From positions 1 to 39,425 of the forward strand of contig JABSPW010000013.1 in assembly GCA_013214285.1 (NCBI GenBank): a stretch of DNA of 39,425 nucleotides, given 5' to 3'. A program made the position numbers and the translations under genes. The notes beneath the pieces were generated by a model. That model was not told the DNA's origin, did not search any database, and saw only the letters and a list, made by a program, of their open reading frames with translations. Origin of the DNA: Halioglobus sp. (GTDB taxonomy: Bacteria > Pseudomonadota > Gammaproteobacteria > Pseudomonadales > Halieaceae). How positions within the stretch are numbered: position 1 is the first letter of the stretch; each line of letters opens with the position of its first letter. Shown piece after piece: positions 1 through 6,894 of the stretch.

Positions 1-1
1 G

Positions 2-661
2 GACAAGCTGATACAGACCATGGAGGGCTTTGGCGGCCACATCTCCTATCGGGCACTGGAGAATGGTGAAAAAAAACCCTACGAGATTAATATTTCTTTA
101 TTCGACGCGCTGCGGGGAACAGTGCAGGGAGAAGACGCGTTTGGAGTGGAGCGCTTCATCTGTGCACATGCCATCATGCTGGCGCTTGAGGGCATCCCGG
201 GCCTCTATATCCACAGCTTATTAGCCTCGCGCAACGACCACGACAGGGTTGGAAACAGTGGCAATTACCGTGCGATCAATCGCCATCAATGGGCACTCGA
301 CGATCTCACCCGAGAGCTCGGTGATGCAAGAAGTCATCACGCCAGAGTTTTTTCTAGACTCAAGTCATTGTTGGCCACCCGTGCAAAACAAGCGGCATTC
401 CACCCCAATGCGACCCAATTCACCCTCCATCTCGGGACAGCGCTATTCAGTTTCTGGCGGCAGAGCATGGATCGTCGTCAAAGTATCTTCTGCATCAACA
501 ATGTAACCGATAGAAACCAACGTCTCTCGCTGTCGGACATCAACCTCATCCATACACAATCCTGGACGGACCTAATAGGAGAGACGTTGTACGACCCTGG
601 TGAGGACGAGATTACGCTGATCCCATATCAGAGTGTGTGGATTACAAACGCACCCGGCTAG
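2..661 (+). CDS. Sucrose-phosphorylase-like GH13 glycoside phosphorylase (C-terminal part)
   Basis: The reading frame is open from base 2, so the 5' end lies outside the window; the stop is TAG at 659-661. The visible ~219 residues match the C-terminal part of GH13 subfamily 18 (sucrose, glucosylglycerate and related phosphorylases). Signature stretches are [13 protein letters not shown], the [17 protein letters not shown] helix and the [14 protein letters not shown] substrate loop. They are followed by a small beta C-terminal domain ending in [13 protein letters not shown]. These enzymes split an alpha-glucoside with phosphate to give glucose 1-phosphate in the cytoplasm. In marine bacteria the substrate is often a compatible solute such as glucosylglycerate. 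The catalytic Asp/Glu region is upstream of the window, so the exact substrate cannot be judged. Family assignment is firm, substrate is not. Confidence 0.85.
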   Translation, partial: DKLIQTMEGFGGHISYRALENGEKKPYEINISLFDALRGTVQGEDAFGVERFICAHAIMLALEGIPGLYIHSLLASRNDHDRVGNSGNYRAINRHQWALDDLTRELGDARSHHARVFSRLKSLLATRAKQAAFHPNATQFTLHLGTALFSFWRQSMDRRQSIFCINNVTDRNQRLSLSDINLIHTQSWTDLIGETLYDPGEDEITLIPYQSVWITNAPG

Positions 662-719
662 CATCGACGGACTCCTGTGCAGCCTAAAATATGGCAATGC
701 TCCATGCGCTCAAGCAGCT

Positions 720-1274
720 TCAGTCACCCGTCTCCCCGGCTGACCGATTCTTTCGATTGGTCGTCAGCATGATCATCTTTCTGTTTTTCAACAGGCTCAA
801 GTTAGCGTCACCATTCCTCCAAAATAGCCGCCGGGAGTTACTCCAACTTTCGCCAGCCCTATTGCCCGTGCTATCGCCTGGTAGCCCAAATTCCTGCAAC
901 AGAATCTGGGCGACAATATCAGCATCGCCAATAAATGTAATCGCTGCCTGGGTGAGCTGTGTGTCAGGCGTTGACGCTTCCAAACGAATGCTCTGCACTC
1001 GCAAGATTTCTGATCCCAGCGTAATCTCGGCTACACTGTTTCCCCTGCACATCTCACCAGACGTTTTTACACTGCAGGTATCGTAATCACAGTGGGCGAA
1101 GGTCACCTCGCCACGGCGGTGAGTGCCTACGCGACAATCTCCACCCCACGCCTCGGCCAAAGCCACTGCATCTGAGAAGACATTGTCGATATGTAGTCCG
1201 TGTAGCGCAAAAGGAGCTGACCACACGCCCGCAGATAAGAGCAGTACCATAAATCCAAAGCTGTTCTTTCGCAC
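720..1274 (-). CDS. Small secreted four-cysteine protein, copy 1 (unknown function)
   Basis: 184 residues with a clear signal peptide (hydrophobic residues 7-19, cleavage near WSA/APF). I do not recognise a named family. It is a paralogue of the protein at 5951-6508: both share GLHI near the mature N-terminus, an A-x-A-E-A-x-GG-x-C block, RRGEV, CDY-x2-C and a further Cys, then F-x-GD and a C-terminal W-R-x-GD. The four aligned cysteines suggest two disulfides in the periplasm or outside the cell. It is transcribed away from the sulfotransferase gene. Each paralogue lies upstream of, and opposite to, one of the two giant propeller cytochromes, which suggests a linked role. That link is inference from position only. 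Confidence 0.75.
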   Translation of the reverse strand: MRKNSFGFMVLLLSAGVWSAPFALHGLHIDNVFSDAVALAEAWGGDCRVGTHRRGEVTFAHCDYDTCSVKTSGEMCRGNSVAEITLGSEILRVQSIRLEASTPDTQLTQAAITFIGDADIVAQILLQEFGLPGDSTGNRAGESWSNSRRLFWRNGDANLSLLKNRKMIMLTTNRKNRSAGETGD

Positions 1275-1407
1275 GCTACTCGCCTTCTTGAACCGCTACA
1301 TATCCCAGCAATTATCACAATCGAGGGTACGCCGGCAAGCGCATGCAGCTCGGCCTAACCCCCACGATAAGGTCAACTCGACAAGCAATCGATGCTATTC
1401 TCGGACG

Positions 1408-2649
1408 ATGACTAACCCCCTGCGGATGCGGCAAAGGCAAGCTGCCTATATAACCCTTACTAACCGTGTGGGCCGACTGCTCGAAAACACTGGCTTCCAA
1501 TGGCCTGACCTGCATGTCGATCGACTGATCGCCACTGCGGTGCGACGGACAGGGCTTGAAGATTTTGGTGACGACTCATTTCGGGAGGGCCTGGCGCGGC
1601 TCACCAGAGAACTACAGCGCCGCGGCAAGCTCTCACAGCTCGGACGGGTCGCAGCCTACTTCAATCTCCTGGAAAACCTTTGTGTCCGCCTACGCATAAT
1701 AAATTACCGCACACGGCACCCAGAGATCGCAGACCAACAGATCCAACAGCCGCTGATCATCACCGGCCTACCACGCACAGGCACGACGATATTGTTTGAA
1801 CTGATCGCCCAGGACCCGGACGTGCGCTCCCCAGCAAGTTGGGAGGTCGCCAAACCGATACCCCCCGCCAGATCAGAATCCTACGACACCGATCGACGCA
1901 TCAAATCCGTCGACCGTTTTATGGGCATGGCAGAGCGCCTGTCGCCGGGCTTCAAAGCAATACACGCCATTGGGGCACGGCTACCGCAGGAATGCGTTTA
2001 TATTTTCGCATCGCAATTTATCAGCGAGCAATTCGGCTACATGTTCCATGTACCGGACTACCGCGACTGGGCATTGCGCCAAAATATGACTAGCACTTAT
2101 CGTTGGCACGCTCATTTCCTGCAGCATATGCAATCACGCTTCAGAGCGGAGCGCTGGGTACTGAAGACCCCCTCTCATCTCGCACATCTCGACAGCCTGC
2201 TGGCGCAGTATCCCGATGCCGCCGTGGTCTGGACCCACCGCCGGCCACTGCATGCGATGGCATCTTTTTCCAGCCTGACAAGCCGCCTGCAGAGTGCGTT
2301 CAGCGATGCCGTCGATCGCGCTGTCGTGGCTGCCCATGAATTTGACCACGCCGCCCGAGTGCTTACATCGGGTATGGTACAACGCACCAGCTTGGAACCA
2401 CGGCAGTTCTTCGATGTCAGTTTCGAAGCGATCTGCGCGGATCCGATCAACGTGATTCGCACACTTTACGCGCACTTTGGCTTTGCCTTCAGCCAAGAGG
2501 CCGAGACACGAATGCGCGACTACCTTAGAAGGCACCCGCGCAATCTTTACGGGAAGCACCGTTACACCGCAGCCGAGTTCGGGCTGGACGCCACCCGCGA
2601 AGAAGCCCTGTTTTCGCCCTACCTGTCCCAATACGCCGCTTTCCTGTAA
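1408..2649 (+). CDS. Sulfotransferase family protein
   Basis: 413 residues from ATG 1408. The frame is open further upstream, but that extension would overlap the oppositely oriented secreted-protein gene and is poor in coding character, so 1408 is chosen. The 5'-phosphosulfate-binding P-loop GLPRTGTT is at residues 120-127, followed by the expected helix (ILFELIAQDP). Further on are a WVLKTPSHL segment and a VVWTHRRP strand, typical of the 3'-phosphate site of PAPS-dependent sulfotransferases of the Sulfotransfer_3 type. It would transfer sulfate from PAPS to a hydroxyl or amine of an unknown acceptor in the cytoplasm. The length is typical of the longer bacterial members. It sits between a small secreted protein and a giant secreted cytochrome, whereas the second copy of that module has no such gene. 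Confidence 0.88.
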   Translation: MTNPLRMRQRQAAYITLTNRVGRLLENTGFQWPDLHVDRLIATAVRRTGLEDFGDDSFREGLARLTRELQRRGKLSQLGRVAAYFNLLENLCVRLRIINYRTRHPEIADQQIQQPLIITGLPRTGTTILFELIAQDPDVRSPASWEVAKPIPPARSESYDTDRRIKSVDRFMGMAERLSPGFKAIHAIGARLPQECVYIFASQFISEQFGYMFHVPDYRDWALRQNMTSTYRWHAHFLQHMQSRFRAERWVLKTPSHLAHLDSLLAQYPDAAVVWTHRRPLHAMASFSSLTSRLQSAFSDAVDRAVVAAHEFDHAARVLTSGMVQRTSLEPRQFFDVSFEAICADPINVIRTLYAHFGFAFSQEAETRMRDYLRRHPRNLYGKHRYTAAEFGLDATREEALFSPYLSQYAAFL

Positions 2650-3023
2650 CCGCAAGGCCAACCGTTTCAGTGGCGCGCATCGCATGGCGTTGTCAGGTTT
2701 TTTTACACCGAGCGCCCTTCCCCCGCCATGTCGCAGACTATTTCGAATAAATACAATGAGTTAAGACCTTCTGGCACAGATTATGCTGTCTTTGCGGTGC
2801 GGCGATACACCCCACATTAACATTGCTGGACGACCCTAGCGGCCCTTTTGGGGTGACTCCCGGACTGTGACACAGCGCATATTTTTGGCCCTTCTTGGCC
2901 ATTCGCAAGATGGAAACAGCACCGCATTCCTGTTTTCATGTCACTGTGAACTCCCCGTGCTTGAGCGAACAATGAGGCACTGGTGACCGTCCGCACGGCA
3001 ATAAAAACACGAGGACAAATTGA
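2650..3023. other. Intergenic region ahead of the first giant cytochrome gene
   Basis: 374 bases without a credible gene. It contains the sigma-54-like element at 2771-2787 and, near its end, the ribosome-binding sequence GAGGAC about 10 bases before ATG 3024. No hairpin with a T-run was seen after the sulfotransferase stop. A 113-codon minus-strand frame here runs into the cytochrome gene and has no recognisable content. Confidence 0.5.
2751..2787 (+). promoter_or_regulatory. Candidate sigma-54-type promoter of giant cytochrome copy 1
   Basis: The sequence CTGGCACAGATTATGCT (2771-2787) matches the sigma-54 consensus YTGGCACGNNNNTTGCW at 13 of its 13 strongest positions except the G after CAC (A here) and the first T of TTGC (A here). 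The invariant GG (2773-2774) and GC (2785-2786) are exactly 10 bases apart, as required. An upstream block CAAT-GA-GTTA (2754-2763) lies 8 bases before TGGCAC. The same two elements with the same spacing precede the second cytochrome gene. The predicted start would be near 2797, giving a leader of about 225 bases. Confidence 0.5.
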
Positions 3024-5954
3024 ATGACTGATTATGACGACGCAGCGCTTACCTGGCGACAGTTTGCACCGCGCTGGACAATGCTGCTGGCTGTCGTGAT
3101 GGCCTGCAGCGCGATTGCCGAAGCACAGCCTACATTTGTGACTTTCGAAAGCGGGCATGTGCGTCCAATCGTCCTGACACCCGACGCCAGTACGCTGCTT
3201 GCGGTCAACACACCGGATAACTCACTCGAGGTTTTTTCGGTCGTTGCCGGCGGCCTCGTGCACACCGATTCTATTCCAGTGGGCATGGAGCCCGTCTCGG
3301 TCGCGGCACGCAACAACACAGAAGTATGGGTTGTAAACCACCTGTCAGACAGTGTCAGCGTGGTCGATCTGTCCGCCAGCCCCGCCAAAGTCACTCGCAC
3401 ACTGCTGGTCGGTGATGAGCCCCGCGATATTGTCTTCGCCGGCACCGGCGGCACGGACCGCGCATTTATCACCACCGCCCGACGCGGCCAGCACCTCGCG
3501 TCGGACGGTCACAATGCCGCTCTAACAACCGCTGGTGTGGGCCGCGCCGATGTCTGGGTATTCGATGCAAATAATCTGGGCAACGGCCTGGGGGGTACAC
3601 CGGTTGATATTCTAACGTTCTTCTCCGATACACCCCGAGCACTGGCGGTGACGCCTGACCGCAGCACGGTCTATGTGGCCGCATTTTACTCTGGCAACCA
3701 GACCACCGCCATCATTGAGACCCGTGTTTGCAATGGTTTCGATAGTGCCGGGCCCTGTGCTTTAGGTGGCAACAGTTCTCCAGGTGGCGTACCGGGGCCC
3801 AATGACAATGCGGCAGGCGACCCAGCGCCAGAAACAGGCGTAATCGTGAAGTTTGATGGCAGCGCCTGGCGCGACGCCGATGGCAAAGATTGGAGTAGCC
3901 AGGTGCCGTTCAGCCTACCCGACCACGACGTGTTCTCTTTCAACGCTAACACCCTCGCTCCGGTTGAGACCTTCGACCAGGTGGGCACTATCCTATTCAA
4001 TATGGTAGTGAATCCGGTCAGCGGCAAGGTACTCGTCACCAATACCGAATTACCCAACCATATCCGCTTTGAGGGCCCCGGTATTCACGGCGGCAGTACA
4101 GTGCAGGGACACCTTTCCGAATCCCGCATTACTGTCCTCGACCCGACGGTACCGAGCGTGGATTCGCAGCACTTGAACCAACATATTGATTACAGTCAGT
4201 TGCATACAGATGTCGGCGCTAATCATGCGGCTATTGACGCCCAGAAGAATCACTCACTCGCAACACCCCTGCAGCCGGTCATCTCGAGTGCGGGCAGGTT
4301 GTATGTACCGGCCTTCGGTTCCGCCAAAGTTGGCGTATTTCAGGCATCTGATATCGAGGATTCGAACTTTGAGGCGAATTTCGACCCGACTGTTGAGAGC
4401 CTCAACTACATTAACACTGGCGGCGGCCCCAGCGGTATTGCACTTAACGAACCAAACAACCGACTGTACGTGCTGACGCGGTTTGGCAACCGAGTCGAAG
4501 TCATTAACCCACTATCAGGCAACACGATACAGACCTTGCCTATGCACAACCCGGAACCCCAGCACGTGGTGGCAGGGCGCCCATTCCTCTATGACGCAAA
4601 TCTTACGTCAGGCAATGGTGAGGCCTCCTGCTCTAGTTGCCATATCTTCGGCGATATGGACCATCTTGCCTGGAATCTGGGCGACCCCGACCACGCGGTG
4701 TCTGTCAATACGCAGCCCATCGCCACACCCAGCCAAAGCCCGGGGACGCAACTGCACCCCATGAAAGGCCCCATGACGACGCAAACGCTGCGCGGCATGG
4801 CAAGCCACGGTTCACTGCACTGGCGCGGCGATCGAGTTGACGGCCTCTTTGGCATTGATCCCTGTGCAGAACCCACCGGCGCACCCTGTTCTGAAGAACT
4901 CGGTTTCCGTAACTTTATTGTGGCCTTCGAGGGTCTGGTGGGCTTAAACGGCACGATCACGCCCGCACAAATGCAACAGTTCACAGATTTTGCGCTCGAT
5001 ATTATGCTGCCACCCAACCCAGAACGCCCGCTCAGCAATACGCTGGGACCAGCAGCACAAAGTGGTGAAAACCTGTTCTTTGGCCGCATCACTGATGGCG
5101 TAGAAAACTGCGATGGCTGCCATACCCTGGATCCCGCTCAGGGGTTTTTTGGCAGTGGAGGGGAGCAATCGCAGGAGGGCGAACCCCAGACTTTCAAGGT
5201 CGCACACATGCGCAACATGTACCACAAAATTGGCATGTTCAGTGAAACAGGCGATCAGGTGCGCGGTTTCGGCTTCCTGCATGACGGCTCTGTCGATACG
5301 ATCAACACTTTCCTCGGTGAGGGACCCTTCGCTATTAACCAAACAGAGGTCAATAACTTGGAGCAATTTTCTCTCCAGTTTCCGACCGACCTTGCACCCA
5401 TCGTCGGCCAGCAGATCACCCTGACCGCGACCAACGCCGCGGTGGCAGGGCCCCGTATCGACCTGATGATTCAGCGCGCAGGGCAGAACTACAACTCGTT
5501 GCTACTGGGCGGAAACGTCGCGGAATGTGACCTGATCGTGAAGGGCAGTGTCGCTGGCGTGGAACGCAGCGCAGTGCGCCAGCCCAGTGGCCAATTCCTC
5601 ACCGACGATAATGCACTGGTCGGGGATGCCGCCATCCGCACACTGGCGACCAGCGAAGGGCCTCTCACTTACACCTGTGTGCCCCCCGGCTCTGGAATAC
5701 GCATGGGCGTTGACCGCGATGAGGACACTATCTTCAATGCATTGGACAATTGCCCGGCCATCGCAAATGTGGGACAAGAAGATGCAGACATGGACAGCAT
5801 AGGGGACCTGTGTGAACCCGACAGTGATGCCGATAGTGTGATCGACGATAATGATAACTGCCCTGAAGATTTCAACCCAGGGCAGGCTGATGATGATAAT
5901 GATGGTATCGGAAATTCTTGCGATCCGGACTTTGAACCGCCCGGCTGTTTTTAG
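3024..5954 (+). CDS. Giant secreted YVTN beta-propeller / di-haem cytochrome / TSP3 protein, copy 1
   Basis: 976 residues. The signal peptide core is at residues 19-34 after a long polar N-terminus (an alternative start is Met20), with cleavage near EAQ. Residues ~35-520 show repeated propeller strands with the YVTN-type motif VWVVNHLSDSVSVVDLS. Two haem c sites follow: CSSCH at 536-540 and CDGCH at 696-700. Between them are HPMKGPMTTQTLRGM and LHWRGDRVDG; after them come HMRNMYHKIGMF and FGFLHDGSVDTINTFL, which resemble the C-terminal haem region of di-haem cytochrome c peroxidase/MauG proteins. Residues ~905-970 are thrombospondin-3 repeats (DNCP, Asp-rich, D-x-C) and the protein ends PPGCF. 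It is probably a periplasmic or surface redox enzyme binding calcium; the substrate is unknown. Its stop overlaps the stop of the convergent small secreted gene by 3-4 bases. It is a full-length paralogue of 6895-9867. Confidence 0.9.
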   Translation: MTDYDDAALTWRQFAPRWTMLLAVVMACSAIAEAQPTFVTFESGHVRPIVLTPDASTLLAVNTPDNSLEVFSVVAGGLVHTDSIPVGMEPVSVAARNNTEVWVVNHLSDSVSVVDLSASPAKVTRTLLVGDEPRDIVFAGTGGTDRAFITTARRGQHLASDGHNAALTTAGVGRADVWVFDANNLGNGLGGTPVDILTFFSDTPRALAVTPDRSTVYVAAFYSGNQTTAIIETRVCNGFDSAGPCALGGNSSPGGVPGPNDNAAGDPAPETGVIVKFDGSAWRDADGKDWSSQVPFSLPDHDVFSFNANTLAPVETFDQVGTILFNMVVNPVSGKVLVTNTELPNHIRFEGPGIHGGSTVQGHLSESRITVLDPTVPSVDSQHLNQHIDYSQLHTDVGANHAAIDAQKNHSLATPLQPVISSAGRLYVPAFGSAKVGVFQASDIEDSNFEANFDPTVESLNYINTGGGPSGIALNEPNNRLYVLTRFGNRVEVINPLSGNTIQTLPMHNPEPQHVVAGRPFLYDANLTSGNGEASCSSCHIFGDMDHLAWNLGDPDHAVSVNTQPIATPSQSPGTQLHPMKGPMTTQTLRGMASHGSLHWRGDRVDGLFGIDPCAEPTGAPCSEELGFRNFIVAFEGLVGLNGTITPAQMQQFTDFALDIMLPPNPERPLSNTLGPAAQSGENLFFGRITDGVENCDGCHTLDPAQGFFGSGGEQSQEGEPQTFKVAHMRNMYHKIGMFSETGDQVRGFGFLHDGSVDTINTFLGEGPFAINQTEVNNLEQFSLQFPTDLAPIVGQQITLTATNAAVAGPRIDLMIQRAGQNYNSLLLGGNVAECDLIVKGSVAGVERSAVRQPSGQFLTDDNALVGDAAIRTLATSEGPLTYTCVPPGSGIRMGVDRDEDTIFNALDNCPAIANVGQEDADMDSIGDLCEPDSDADSVIDDNDNCPEDFNPGQADDDNDGIGNSCDPDFEPPGCF

Positions 5955-6508
5955 GGATGAGCAGACTCGCCTGCACCAACTGGCGCACTGCTTGACAGGG
6001 TGATCACACCCGTGGTCATCAACAGACCCATACTGTCGTCCCCGGACCGCCAGTGTGCTCTGCGACCGTGGGTCCAGGTCTTGTCGTTATATTCGGATGC
6101 ATCCTGCAGTGCGGGCCCAAAGAATTCCACCAGGGAATTTTTGACGATCTGGGAATCCCCGTCATAGATAAACGACACACGCGTCAACCTGGGAGCGCCC
6201 GCAGCGGCCTCCAACCCGATCGTCACCACAGGTTGACCGACTAAAGCGAAGGGTCGTTTATCCGGCACGCAACCGCCTTCCGCGGTATCACTTTGGCAGG
6301 CACGGTAGTCACACTGGGCTGTGAGGACTTCGCCACGCCGCAGCGCCCCCAATTGGCAGACACCCCCTAGCGCTTCGGCGCGAGATACGGCCTGGTCAAA
6401 GTCCAGGTGGATGTGCAAGCCATCGATAATAAATGGCGGTGCGGCAGCCAACGGAGCCATGGGCAAAAGCAACACAGCGACCATCGCACACATCCTTAAA
6501 CCACTCAC
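5951..6508 (-). CDS. Small secreted four-cysteine protein, copy 2 (unknown function)
   Basis: The frame is open to 6604, but a GTG at 6506-6508 has AGAGGG five bases upstream. This start gives 185 residues, nearly the same as the 184-residue paralogue at 720-1274, so it is preferred (ATGs at 6493 and 6484 are alternatives). The signal peptide is MVAVLLLPMAPLAAA. The mature part shares with copy 1 the GLHI start, A-E-A-x-GG-x-C, RRGEV, CDY-x2-C and one more Cys, the F-x-x-x-GD segment and the late H-W-R-x-GD motif. No known family is recognised. It is convergent with cytochrome copy 1 (stops overlap) and divergent from copy 2, with about 390 bases between the starts. Confidence 0.72.
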   Translation of the reverse strand: MSGLRMCAMVAVLLLPMAPLAAAPPFIIDGLHIHLDFDQAVSRAEALGGVCQLGALRRGEVLTAQCDYRACQSDTAEGGCVPDKRPFALVGQPVVTIGLEAAAGAPRLTRVSFIYDGDSQIVKNSLVEFFGPALQDASEYNDKTWTHGRRAHWRSGDDSMGLLMTTGVITLSSSAPVGAGESAHP

Positions 6509-6894
6509 TGTAACCCTCTGTCTTGACGTCCCGTGCAACATGGGACACAAGGCAAGAGGATAACCAACCAGAGGCGCTTCGACAAAGCCCACAGCACAGC
6601 GCACAGTAAAACACGCGGCGACCGGCGCCGGCGGTTGACCCCGACCCTGACGCGCAGATGGTCGTCAGTTTTCTTTACAGTCGCCCTCGGCCCTACCGAC
6701 CAAATGTTAATTTATTTATTAAATATCAATACGTTATATTATATTGGCACAGAATGTGCGGATTCTCTATACTCGTGAATAGGGGCCTACCTAAGCCCCC
6801 GCCGACAAGTAGAGAATACGTCGCCGGCGTGCAGTCGCAGCTACGCACTTTAGCCGACTCAAAGTTCGAAAACAGATAAGAGGACTTAATCATA
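6509..6894. other. Divergent intergenic region between small secreted protein and giant cytochrome copy 2
   Basis: About 386 bases with a GC-rich left half, including the perfect palindrome CCGGCGCCGG at 6622-6631, and an AT-rich right half (6705-6745). The right half carries the sigma-54-like element and an IHF-like site. SD sequence AGAGGAC precedes ATG 6895. Short frames in this stretch have no recognisable protein content. Confidence 0.45.
6724..6760 (+). promoter_or_regulatory. Candidate sigma-54-type promoter with IHF-like site, giant cytochrome copy 2
   Basis: TTGGCACAGAATGTGCG (6744-6760) fits the -24/-12 pattern, with GG (6746-6747) and GC (6758-6759) 10 bases apart. TATCAATACGTTA (6724-6736) matches the IHF consensus WATCAANNNNTTR at every position. 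Its CAAT..GTTA core is also found, with identical 8-base spacing to TGGCAC, ahead of copy 1. The expected start is near 6770, about 125 bases before the ATG. A sigma-70 reading is also possible (TTGGCA 6745-6750 with TATACT 6768-6773, 17-base spacer), so the two cannot be separated from sequence alone. Confidence 0.5.

Noticed and set aside
1123..1407. Longer N-terminus for the sulfotransferase
   Set aside because: The extension overlaps the oppositely transcribed secreted-protein gene and its own promoter region, and adds Ser/Pro/Arg-rich sequence without family similarity.
6622..6631. Palindrome CCGGCGCCGG upstream of cytochrome copy 2 as an activator site
   Set aside because: A 10-base GC-only palindrome in a GC-rich stretch is likely by chance, and no counterpart was found upstream of copy 1.
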